Shown here: piece after piece, positions 12,013 through 22,110 of the stretch
How positions within the stretch are numbered: the stretch's first letter is position 1
Layout: each line of letters begins with the position of its first letter
The notes under the pieces: generated by a model
Databases searched by the model: none
What the model was told of the DNA's origin: nothing
The model's input: only the letters and a program-made list of their open reading frames with translations
Assembly (NCBI RefSeq): GCF_035046505.1
Contig: NC_089822.1
Coordinates: 113,539,307 to 113,603,306, forward strand
Length of the DNA: 64,000 nt
Source of the DNA: Tiliqua scincoides
Lineage: Eukaryota > Chordata > Lepidosauria > Squamata > Scincidae
Reading direction: 5' to 3'
Made by a program: the position numbers and the translations under genes

Positions 12013-12639
12013 CTTGCAATAAGAAGGAATAGGAGGGTCCCAACATTATTTGTGTCCTGGACACTTGTGTCAAGGATGCAGTGGTCCTGTTACTAGTGCT
12101 GAGGACAATCTTAGATAAACCAGAATATTGGGATTGCTCTGCTTCAGGAAACACATATAGTCTCACGATATCCATGGGTGCCGTTTAGGGAGAAAAGCAG
12201 AATATAAATTAATTAATAAATAGCCATGGAGTAAAAATGTGGAGTGAGGCAAGCTTGTAATAACAGCACTTTGCCCAAACCCCAAAATCTCTTGCATAGC
12301 TCCTATCAAAGTTTAAACCTCACGTTAGAAAATGCATTTGTCATGTACTGTAGTTAGAAAGGAAGAACCTCTGTGACATACGGGAGACTGCTCTATCCTG
12401 CAGAAAGAGAATTCTCTTGTTGTCTCTTCAGTGCATGATAACTATTTCCATTTAAATCATTTTCTTTTATCCTATATACTTGTATAAGAACTGTAGGTTT
12501 ATACCATTGGTCCAAAAGATATTTTTGACCATGGACCAGAACAATTACTGGCACTAGCTCAGGATTCCAGCACAGGTCACTCTTGCAGTTGCAGGTCACT
12601 CTTGCAGTTGATTTTCCCTTTTGAAAGCTGTCAGTATGT

Positions 12640-12771
12640 GCCTGATCTCATCTGATCTTGGAAGCTAAGCAGGGTCAGGCCTGGTTAGTACTTGGATGGG
12701 AGACCACCTGGGAATACCGGATGCTGTAGGCTTATACCATAGTCTTTCGAGACTGAAGGTTGCCAACCAAT
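12640..12771 (+). mobile_element. 5S-rRNA-derived SINE with LINE-type tail
   Basis: The first ~95 bases match vertebrate 5S rRNA from about nucleotide 25 onward, including the type 1 Pol III internal promoter: box A (GCTAAGCAGGGTC) and box C (GGATGGGAGACC), ending GCTGTAGGCTT. They join directly to 'ataccatagtctttcgagac', the 3' tail of the LINE at 14035-17169. A perfect 7-bp duplication, AGTATGT, flanks it (12633-12639, 12772-12778), so this is a retroposed SINE and not a 5S gene. 5S-derived SINEs are known in squamates. Which LINE drives them in this genome is inferred from the shared tail. Confidence 0.9.
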
Positions 12772-13140
12772 AGTATGTATGACATACTCATGTCATACAT
12801 TGTTAGAGCAGTGTGGAGTACGTGCATGGTGAAGCAGCACCCCATGCTGCTGGGTAATATCTGGTATATGTTACTCATGCCAAATGGATGACATGGCAAT
12901 CAGGCCTAGGTGGACAATCTAAGTCACACGTCTCAGCCTGGTCTAGTGTTTGTCCATTCCTGATGGAGGGGATTGACCTTGCAGATTAGCAGGCCCCTGA
13001 GTCTACATCTCAGAGTGGTCAGATTACAGATGTATAGAAACAGCTGTTTTGTCTCCTTCACCTCTGGGGTGGGAGACAGCTTTCTAGGTTTATTTATGAG
13101 GAGGGACTACCTGGATGCCTTACAATACCATTTGTAACAA

Positions 13141-13616
13141 TCTAGTACCTAGTTGGCATCCTTCAGTCTCGGAAGACTATGGTATCGCGCTCGGAATAGT
13201 GGTTCCAGAACAGTGTCCTCTCCAGTGCACGAAGCCTGGGTAAGGTCGATATGGAGGATAGACTATTATCCATGCAGCAAATCCCCCCTCTCCATGTCGC
13301 TGAAATGGTCCAATGGAAAGGCAGAGGCCAGTACAGTTGGTTCCAGCGACGTCACAGGAGTTGCCAGAATGTGACTGTGTTCAGCCATAAACTGCCTCAG
13401 GGACTCCGGCTCCAGATTTTGCCTCGAGGTTGACTCCTGAAGCCTTTTCCATAACTGGATGTAGCCACAAGGCAGTGTAGGTTTGGGATCAGAGTTTTCC
13501 TTCTCTCAGATGAGCTGCCTTCCCAGGCTAACGAGTCCCATCTTCTGTTTAGTCGTCTCTTACAACTACTACAGCCAAACTGAGGGCCTATTCTTATCCC
13601 CAACCCCCAGGGGAAA
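13141..13616 (-). mobile_element. 480-bp non-autonomous retroposon, second copy
   Basis: Reverse-orientation copy of the element at 8906-9385. It is flanked by a perfect 10-bp duplication, TTTGTAACAA (13131-13140 and 13617-13626), and ends in the same LINE-type tail next to the lower duplication. It differs from the first copy by scattered substitutions. Confidence 0.82.
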
Positions 13617-14034
13617 TTTGTAACAAATGGTTTACAAATACTGTATACAGATTAATCAGATGCAAGCAATAAAACACACAGGCAAGCAATATGAGTCCTT
13701 GTACCACATTGATCCAGCACTCCAGTATCCTAGAAGCTACTTCTGCCATCCAAAAATCTCACAGCTTGTGCAAGCTTCAGTTAACCTCCCATAGTTTAGG
13801 GTGAGTAATCACCAGTCATCAAAAATTGTTTCCCCATCAAATGCTAGGCTGTACAGAAACCTGGAGAGGACATCATTTTGCTACGCTACCAAAGGGTTCC
13901 AAATTCCTTTATGTGACATTTTGTATAACAAGGAGGATCTGATCTGGCCTTGGGTCAGGCCTACTTATTCAGGAACCATGCAGGACATCAGGAGGGATAA
14001 AGGAGCACTCTTTGACTCCAACAGCAAAGTATGT

Positions 14035-17000
14035 ATTGGCAACCTTCAGTCTCGAAAGACTATGGTATCGCGCTCTGAAAGGTGGTTCTGGCACAGCGTC
14101 TAGTGTGGCTGAAAAGGCCAATCCGGGAGTGACAATCCCTTCCGCACCGGGAGCAAGTGCAGTCTGTCCCTGGTCTGTCTCCCTGGCTATGGGCCTTCCT
14201 TCTTTGCCTCTTAGCCTCAGACTGTTGGCAAAGTGTCTCTTCAAACTGGGAAAGGCCATGCTGCACAGCCTGCCTCCAAGCGGGCCGCTCAGAGGCCAGG
14301 GTTTCCCACTTGTTGAGGTCCACTCCTAAGGCCTTCAGATCCCTCTTGCAGATGTCCTTGTATCGCAGCTGTGGTCTACCTGTAGGGCACTTTCCTTGCA
14401 CGAGTTCTCCATAGAGGAGATCCTTTGGGATCCGGCCATCATCCATTCTCACGACATGACCAAGCCAACGCAGGCGTCTCTGTTTCAGCAGTGAATACAT
14501 GCTAGGGATTCCAGCACGTTCCAGGACTGTGTTGTTTGGAACTTTGTCCTGCCAGGTGATGCCGAGGATGCGTCGGAGGCAGCGCATGTGGAAAGCGCTC
14601 AGTTTCCTCTCCTGTTGTGAGCGAAGAGTCCATGACTCGCTGCAGTACAGAAGTGTACTCAGGACGCAAGCTCTGTAGACCTGGATCTTGGTATGTTCCG
14701 TCAGCTTCTTGTTGGACCAGACTCTCTTTGTGAGTCTGGAAAACGTGGTAGCTGCTTTACCGATGCGCTTGTTTAGCTCGGTATCGAGAGAATGAGTGTC
14801 GGAGATCGTTGAGCCAAGGTACACAAAGTCATGGACAACCTCCAGTTCATGCTCAGAGATTGTAATGCAGGGAGGTGAGTTCACATCCTGAACCATGACC
14901 TGTGTTTTCTTCAGGCTGATTGTCAGTCCAAAATCTTGGCAGGCCTTGCTAAAACGATCCATGAGCTGCTGGAGATCTTTGGCAGAGTGGGTAGTGACAG
15001 CTGCATCGTCGGCAAAGAGGAAGTCACGCAGACATTTCAGCTGGACTTTGGATTTTGCTCTCAGTCTGGAGAGGTTGAAGAGCTTTCCGTCTGATCTGGT
15101 CCGGAGATAGATGCCTTCTGTTGCAGTTCCAAAGGCCTGCTTCAGCAGGACAGCGAAGAAAATCCCAAACAAGGTTGGTGCAAGAACACAGCCCTGCTTC
15201 ACTCCGCTTCGGATGTCAAAAGGGTCTGATGTGGAGCCATCGAAGACAACAGTGCCCTTCATGTCCTTGTGGAAAGATCTGATGATGCTGAGGAGCCTGG
15301 GTGGACATCCAATCTTGGGGAGAATCTTGAAGAGGCCGTCTCTGCTGACCAGGTCGAAAGCCTTTGTGAGATCTATGAAGGCTATAAAGAGTGGCTGTCG
15401 TCGTTCCCTGCATTTCTCCTGCAGTTGTCTAAGGGAGAATACCATATCAGTGGTGGACCTGTTGGCTCGGAATCCACACTGCGATTCTGGATAGACGCTC
15501 TCTGCAAGTACCTGGAGCCTCTTTAGTACAACTCGGGCAAACAGCTTTCCTACAACGCTAAGGAGAGAGATGCCGCGGTAGTTGTTGCAGTCACCCCTGT
15601 CACCTTTGTTCTTGTACAGCGTGATGATGTTTGCATCCCTCATGTCTTGAGGTACTCCACCTTCTCTCCAGCAGAGACAGAGGATTTCATGCAGCTCAGT
15701 GACGATGATCTCTTTGCAGCATTTTAGGACTTCAGCAGCGATGCTGTCTTTTCCAGGTGCCTTGCCAAAGGCAAGGGAGTCCAGGGCCACGTGAAGTTCT
15801 TCTAGGGTTGGTTCACTGTCAAGCTCTTCCAGCACAGGCAGGCACTCAATGTTGTTCAGTGCTTCTTCGGTGACTACATTTTCTCTGGAATATAGCTCAG
15901 AGTAGTGCTGCACCCAGCGTTCCATCTGCTGCGCCCGATCCTGGATGACCTCGCCTGTGGCAGACTTCAGAGGGGCAATTTTCCTTTGTGTTGGACCTAG
16001 GGCCTGCTTGATACCATCATACATCCCCTTGATGTTGCCCGTGTCAGCTGCTATCTGTATCTCGGAACAGAGCTGGAGCCAGTAGTCGTTAGCACATCTC
16101 CTGGCAGTCTGTTGGACTTTGCTGCGAGCAGTTCGGAGGACCTGCAGGTTGCGCTCACTGGGACAGGCCTTGTATGCTGCTTGAGCTCTCCTCTTTTCCT
16201 CAATGACTGGTGTCAACTCCTCAGAGTGGGCTTCAAACCAGTCTGCCGCCTTGTTGGTCTTCTTGCCGAATATGGACAAGGCGGTGTTGTAAACGGTATT
16301 CTTGAAATGTTCCCATCTGTTGGATGCGTTTGCGTCGGCCGGGCCTGGAAGAGATTCCTCAAGCGCTTGTGCAAATTCCTCCACTTTTCTCTGATCCCGG
16401 GTCTTGCTGGTATCAATGCGAGGTCTTCCTTCCTTTTTCGTGTGATACAGTCGCTTTGTTTGCAGTTTCACTCTGCTGCACACCAGGGAGTGGTCAGTGT
16501 CGCAGGCAGCACCATGATAACTGCGTGTGATCTTGATGCTGGGAAGGCTGGAGCGTCTGGTGAGGATCAGGTCGAGCTGGTGCCAGTGCTTTGATCTTGG
16601 ATGTCTCCAAGAGACTCTATGTTGGGGCTTTGTGTTGAAGAACGTGTTGCTGACACAGAGACCGTGATGACAGCAAAACTCTAGCAGGCGTTGGCCATTT
16701 TCGTTCATCCTCCCAGTGCCAAACTGACCTAAGCAAGTGGGCCATGAACTGTTATCAGCACCAACTCTAGCATTGAAATCGCCGAGGATGAACAATGGCT
16801 CTTTTACAGGGATTTTCTTGACAGTGGTGGCCAGGTCATCATAGAATTTGTCTTTGGCTTCTGCTGGAGACGACAGAGTCGGTGCATAAGCACTGATGAG
16901 AGTGATAGGTCCTGCTGATGACTGGAGCTGCAGGGACAAAATTCTTTCACTTCCCACAGTAGGTGGGATGATGGATTTCAGCAGGGTATTTCTGACCGCA

Positions 17001-17169
17001 AAGCCAACGCCATGTTCCCTGGTTTCGTTTGGTGGTTTTCCCTGCCAGAAAAATGAGAAATTTCTCTCCTTGACAGATCCGGAATCTGGCAGCCTAGTCT
17101 CTTGAAGGGCGACGATGTCCATCTGCAGTCTGCTCAACTCCATGTCGATGACAGCTGTTTTGCGTGCGT
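14035..17169 (-). mobile_element. 5'-truncated, otherwise open APE-type non-LTR retrotransposon
   Basis: A 3.1-kb LINE bounded by a 13-bp duplication, CAGCAAAGTA(A/T)GT, at 17170-17182 and 14022-14034 (12 of 13 match). The 3' tail is 'accatagtctttcgagactg' then 'aaggttgccaat', and the 480-bp retroposons and the 5S-SINE share it. It carries one long frame for endonuclease, reverse transcriptase and a C-terminal Cys-His finger. A single open frame without RNase H suggests an Ingi/Vingi- or RTE-like clade; I cannot settle which from sequence alone. The open frame and nearly identical duplications argue for a young insertion. Confidence 0.9.
14060..17168 (-). CDS. LINE endonuclease/reverse transcriptase polyprotein, N-terminally truncated
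   Basis: About 1035 codons with no stop. The frame actually begins at 17233, but its first ~21 residues are flanking DNA beyond the duplication; element coding starts at the Asp before ARKTAVIDMEL. Order: AP-endonuclease domain (catalytic Glu in LQETRL, SAYAP, LGDFNARVG, and TDHSLV near residue ~255), then reverse transcriptase (FIDLTKAFD, SGVKQGCVLAPTLFG, catalytic FADD at ~739-742), thumb/connection region (RRLRWLGHVVRMDD), and a C-terminal CSRC-x12-H-x3-C finger. The 5' truncation removed the first endonuclease strand with its metal-binding Asn, so endonuclease activity is not expected. Database hits to this kind of protein are often mislabelled 'craniofacial development protein 2-like'; it is not a host gene. 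Confidence 0.92.
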
Positions 17170-20100
17170 CAGCAAAGTAAGTTTGTGATAAAGATACATA
17201 GTCACTGCTCTTATTGTTCTTGGTGCTGCTCACTAGCTTGGCAGCCTCAACAGAGAGCTTCCTATTTGCTTTTGTTCAGTGATTTGTTTTTTTAATCAAA
17301 CATCTCCAGGAAGAACATAGGAAGTCTTACAGCCCCTCCCTGGTGCCAAAGCTTTCCAGGATGGGGGGAGGGCAGGCAGAGGGCAGTCCCAGGGGTGGGT
17401 GGGGAGCGGAGCGGGAGGCAGGGCTGGGCTGTTATGCCGGACCCCAACCCTGGTCCCTGAGCTGCATGGAGTGACTGCAAGCCGCTCTGCTCTCCTTGGA
17501 CTTACGCCACCTCCGGAGGTGACGCAAGTCTGATGAGACCCATTGGGGCTGTGGTGGATTATCTGGGGGTAAGGAGAAGAGTTCCCTCTTGCCTCCAGCT
17601 GAGCTGCTTCTGGTCCCCATCTTGTGCTGGATACAGAGCAGGCCTCCTGGCCTGCCTGTCCCACCACAAGAAAGGATTACGCTGTAATGTCAGTTCTAAG
17701 TGTCAGAACTGGTCACTGGATCACTTTTTAAAACTAGTGTCTAAATCAGAACCTGAGGTGTTCTGTCTATGAAGCAGTGCTCTCAGGTAGCAGGTGAAAG
17801 AGGCTTAAGCACCCTCACCCCTATGGCCATGCAGTATGGGTCTGCAGCACATATCTGGCATGGCCGGGCTTAGGACTAGGGCCTATGCCAGTGATAGGCC
17901 CCAGGGCCATGTCCAGCCATCCCCATCTGTTCTCTCTGGTGACTGCTTCCCCCCTCACCCAAAAGCTACAGCAGTCCAACATTCATTCTGCTGCTAGCAA
18001 TTTTTAAATTCCCACATGCCCCGCACATGACACAGTATGGGGGGTGGGTCAGGGCACCTGAGAATTATAAAAAGGCCAGCATCCAGGAAAGAATTGCTTC
18101 GTATGGCAGTTGCTCTCCTCCCTATTGCTCAGCAGGATTGGGAACCCGAGTCGTGAAAATGTGTTATTTTGGGTGACTTGTTGACTTGTGAGTCGTACGC
18201 ATGGAAGACTCTGAAAAACACTCAAGTCAGGGCCCACTTGACTTGGCACTCGTCCCCATGCATGCTGACTCTCAAGTCTGCCAGTGTCTGGGTGTGTGGC
18301 CTGCACGACCCACACTCCTGTAGTGAAGCCACTGGTGTAGCCATAGCAGGAAAGAGAATCCCATCTCCTGCCAGAACTAAGCAGCCAAGATGGAAATGAG
18401 TTCACCTTCTGGCTCCTGGCTAGGAAAAGGAGAGGGAGTACCTGGTGCTCATGTGTGGGTACATTTAAAGGGGGAGCCAGGGTTTTTTTTGCTAATGACC
18501 TTGCACAGGACCCACATTTTTAATGGTACATCTTCGTTGGAGCCATTCCTAATATTGTTTCCTGTGTTTTAATATACAGTATTTGTATTTATTACTTGCA
18601 TATAGCACTTGCATACATGGTTTTATGGTTTGGGAATTTTTTTAGAGGTGGTAATGGAGACATGCATTGTGACATTGCTAGTTTGACAAGCCTGTAATGA
18701 AATAAAATCACTGAGACTAGGAATGTTGTTAAGCCTGCTACCAATGTTTGGTTTGCTGGATTAAAATGAGAGACTATTTAAATACCTTGCGTTAAAAATG
18801 TAATTCAAATAGATTTTTTTCCCCAAACCACCCGTTTTTCAAAAGAAACATTCCCAGTTTTAAATGAGAATTCAGCACAACACAAAACAACACAAAAGTA
18901 GCTCATGTAAAAAGAACTGCAGCCTTCTGTTGAAAAAGGGACAACAACTTTTCTGCATTTTCTGCAGAGGAGAAAGTCCTGTGCTGACACACAAGTTAAG
19001 TTCCCCATTCTGGAAATGTTTGGTGCTTAACACAGATCTGACATTTTAACTCTCCCTTCTCTTGATGCAAATTGCAAAAGCGGGGGGGGGGGGGGATTGT
19101 TTTAGTACAAGTTCCTCCCTACCAGATAACAATTATTTGGGATTTTGGTAGAAAACACTATCAATTATCAAAGCAGGGCTATTTCAGGTACAGAAACATT
19201 CCCCAGAATTTTCCAAGTCTGTGAAGTATCTTTAAATCATTTTCCTATTCCTTCAGAAAAGCATTCCGGAAATAATTTGTACTGGATATACAACACAAAT
19301 CAAGGTTCTGCATTTCATCAAGGAAACCCATTTGTTTTGAAGGAAAAAGAGGGGGGTTGCTCTTCACTAAAAGAACACTCAGCACTCGACTAATTTAAGC
19401 TTAACAAGCATGACAGAGTGGCCACTGGAGACAATTTGCTGGAAATCCTCTGAGGTCATTCTACAAATATTAGTGTTGCCAAGAGACTGCCCCTTTTCAT
19501 TTCCCCCTTAGTATTTTGCCTCAGAGAAATTTGATTACTGTGGGCCCCATCCGATTTGATTTTCCAACACTGATGCAGCCGTGCCAATGGGTCATGTGCT
19601 ACATCCTGCAAAGAAGGAGCAGTCATGGAGGCCTCCTCAAGGTCAGGGCTACTTTGCAGTTGCATCAGGGCTGGAAAGTTGAATAGGATTGGTCCCTGAG
19701 GAATTGAGAAGGTGCGTATACAGCCCTCCATGTCCGATCCAATGGGTTTAAGCCTGCCTAATTTGGCAGAGGATTGTAGCCTCATAACATTACATCAATG
19801 GAACAGACATTATGCTGTAAAAGGCCATTTGGTGGTATACAACAGTCACTTCACAACTGCGGCTATTTGCAGTGTCGATGGGCCACTGCCACATCTAGCT
19901 ACATGCAAGACTGCAGGTGAGCTGGTGCAGGGAACAGGCAGTGGGAAGAATGGGGCAGGGGGAATGGGGGAATGTCTGGAAGGGAAAGGGATGGGCAGGA
20001 GTTGGAACAGGAAAGGAGGGGCGGATATCGGTGGCAGCGACTTGTGCTCTGGTATCCTAGCCTGTTCTTTCCCCCATTCCCTCTCCCTTACTCTCCTTGA

Positions 20101-21417
20101 ACCTATGCCAGCAAAATGGCTGGTGTAGATCTGAGAAGATCCATTTGGGCAGTGGAGGCTTACCTTGGGTAAGGGGACAAATGTTCCTCCACAACTGCCC
20201 CCCACCCCTCACCTGCAGAATCCAGTGCATGCTCCATAGCTTTGGCTGCATTTGCAGGATGGTTTTAGTTAGGATTGGGCTGTTAGTCAAGTGATCAATA
20301 GGTAATTTACTAAATATTCATATTAATACAATTATTCTACAAAAAAGAAGCCTGTTGTTAGGTGACATGGATGCCACAGTAGGGCAGGCACCCACTTAAA
20401 AAAGGGACCTCCTCCTGTCACCTGGAATTTTTGTAAGCATTCCTATTAATAATAACCTTTTTTTAAAAATCTGTTACTCAAGTAATTGAGGATATCTTTT
20501 TAACTGATCCATATGCTAAAATATCTTATTCTAATCCATTCATCATTGCATTGTTGTCTGAGGTTTGCAGCCCTATCACAGCATTGCTGCACACGCACAA
20601 AAAGTGGCCAGTGTGAATTCGGCAATGATCAAGAAATGAAACATATTTGTTTATCTACCTTTCTAATATAAATGTGTCCGAGTATGAAGTGGGTAGCACC
20701 CAAGCATGGACTGAGTGACAGCACAATCTTTTTGTTGGCCTCTGTGTCGTAAACCACACTGGCGAATTTGCAACTACTTTGGAACAAGCGGTGTCAGCAG
20801 AAAGGCCTGCACTGCGCCACCAGCACTGCATCCAAAGGAGCAACTGCTGGCAGAGGCAAGGAAAGCACCAAGCAGCACAGGGATGGGGAGGGTGGAACAG
20901 AAGCGAGGGTGGAGTGTAACAGGGTGCGGGGTGGGCGGACCGGGGATGGGACAGGCCTGCTGTATCCTTATCCCCTTCTAGGCCTGCCAGACTTATATGG
21001 GCCTTCCTGGATTTGCGCCCTTACCCTGGATAGAACAGTCCAGGTAGACCTCCAGCCTCCTCCTAATCAGTCCTAGATACAGCATAGGCCATGTGGCCCC
21101 TCTAAGGCAGTGCAGGTTAGGATTGGGAAGCCCCTGTCTGTGTGGTTGTGTGTGTGTGTGTAGGGTGGGGATACAAGAATAGGATGTCCAGTAGCTTTTG
21201 TGAAACTATCAACTCTGCTGTCTGTTTCTAGGAAATGCCCATTATGCTAAAGGAAATTCCTTTTGTTCTAACACGATTTTTGTTTATGAAGGGAAATTTC
21301 CCTCATATTAGGAACATCAGCCCCACTGGGGCTAAGAGAAAGCAGTATCATGCCAAGAAGTTGAGGGGGTGAGGCGCAGTTTCACACTAGCAGTCACATC
21401 CACATACAGCATATGGC
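17170..21417. other. intergenic stretch with GC-rich decayed repeats
   Basis: No gene seen. GC-rich stretches at about 17370-17700, 19880-20280 and 20570-21130 share words such as 'ggtaaggggacaaatg' and 'taggattggg' with the GGGCCCAATCC MITE family and are probably longer, older relatives. A short GT microsatellite lies near 21145-21160. The remainder is unremarkable. Confidence 0.4.
19542..19696. mobile_element. Tourist-like MITE, GGGCCCAATCC family, copy 2
   Basis: Starts GGGCCCCATCCGATTTGAT and ends ATAGGATTGGTCCC, about 155 bp. Flanking triplets are TGT and TGA. More diverged than the other copies. Confidence 0.6.
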
Positions 21418-21419
21418 AG

Positions 21420-21868
21420 GGATGTGCTCAAATTACTGAGCCCAAGTCACAAGTCAAGCCCTGAGTCAGTAACCCCATGACTCAAGTCTTGAGCCATAGC
21501 ATGCGACCTTTGCAGCTCAGCCCGAAAGAAATTTAGAGTCTTTTGAATCAAGTCACAAGTCATTTCGTGAAATGGGTCAAGTTGCAAGTCAAGGGCTTCC
21601 CTGAATATGACTTCATTCCAAAGGCAAAAGAGCCCCTCCCCCGTGTCCCAGCTTCTCCTGCCTTCTGGTCCCTCCCCTCCAGCTTCATGTAGCCAAAACA
21701 AAACAAAACCTCAAGCTTCCTCCTTCCCTCAATCCCCAGCCCCACCTCTTTGAACCCTACCCTCTCACCACATCTGCTGCCATGCCATCCTTCAGAATGC
21801 CAGCTTGCTTCCAGACTGCACGTGAAATCTTCAGCACGATACAGAGGCAGCCAAAAAGAGTAAGCCGG

Positions 21869-21925
<57 letters not shown>

Positions 21926-22110
21926 GATAGGAACTCACTGTGGAATTGGAGTCATTTTGAGTCCAGGCTCATTTTTAGAGTCACTGGCCCTGAGTTGTAA
22001 GTTGCGTCAGGGTCAGCAACATCCATGACGATTCATGTGTGTTTGGGTGACTCAAGTCAAGTTCCCATCCCAATCCTTTCCTTTGACTGAAGTCAAGTTC
22101 CCATTCCTGG
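21420..22110. repeat. repeat rich in ACTCAAGTC / GACTTGAGT words
   Basis: The near-palindromic word GACTCAAGTC and its variants (CAAGTCACAAGTC, AAGTCAAGTTCCCATCCC) occur many times between 21435 and 22100. The same vocabulary appears at 18165-18290 and 23840-23975. It looks like a dispersed non-coding element family. Its ends are not clear to me. Confidence 0.45.
21871..21921. repeat. (CA)n microsatellite
   Basis: About 25 uninterrupted CA units inside the ACTCAAGTC-rich repeat. Confidence 0.95.

Noticed and set aside
12640-12735. functional 5S rRNA gene
   Set aside because: The first ~25 nucleotides are missing, a LINE tail is fused to it and perfect target-site duplications flank the whole unit.
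14060-17233. host gene of the 'craniofacial development protein 2-like' type
   Set aside because: The frame is a LINE endonuclease/reverse transcriptase with FADD motif, LINE tail and target-site duplication; there are no introns or host homology.
21871-21921. coding frame rich in Thr-His or Cys-Val repeats
   Set aside because: It is the translation of a CA microsatellite.
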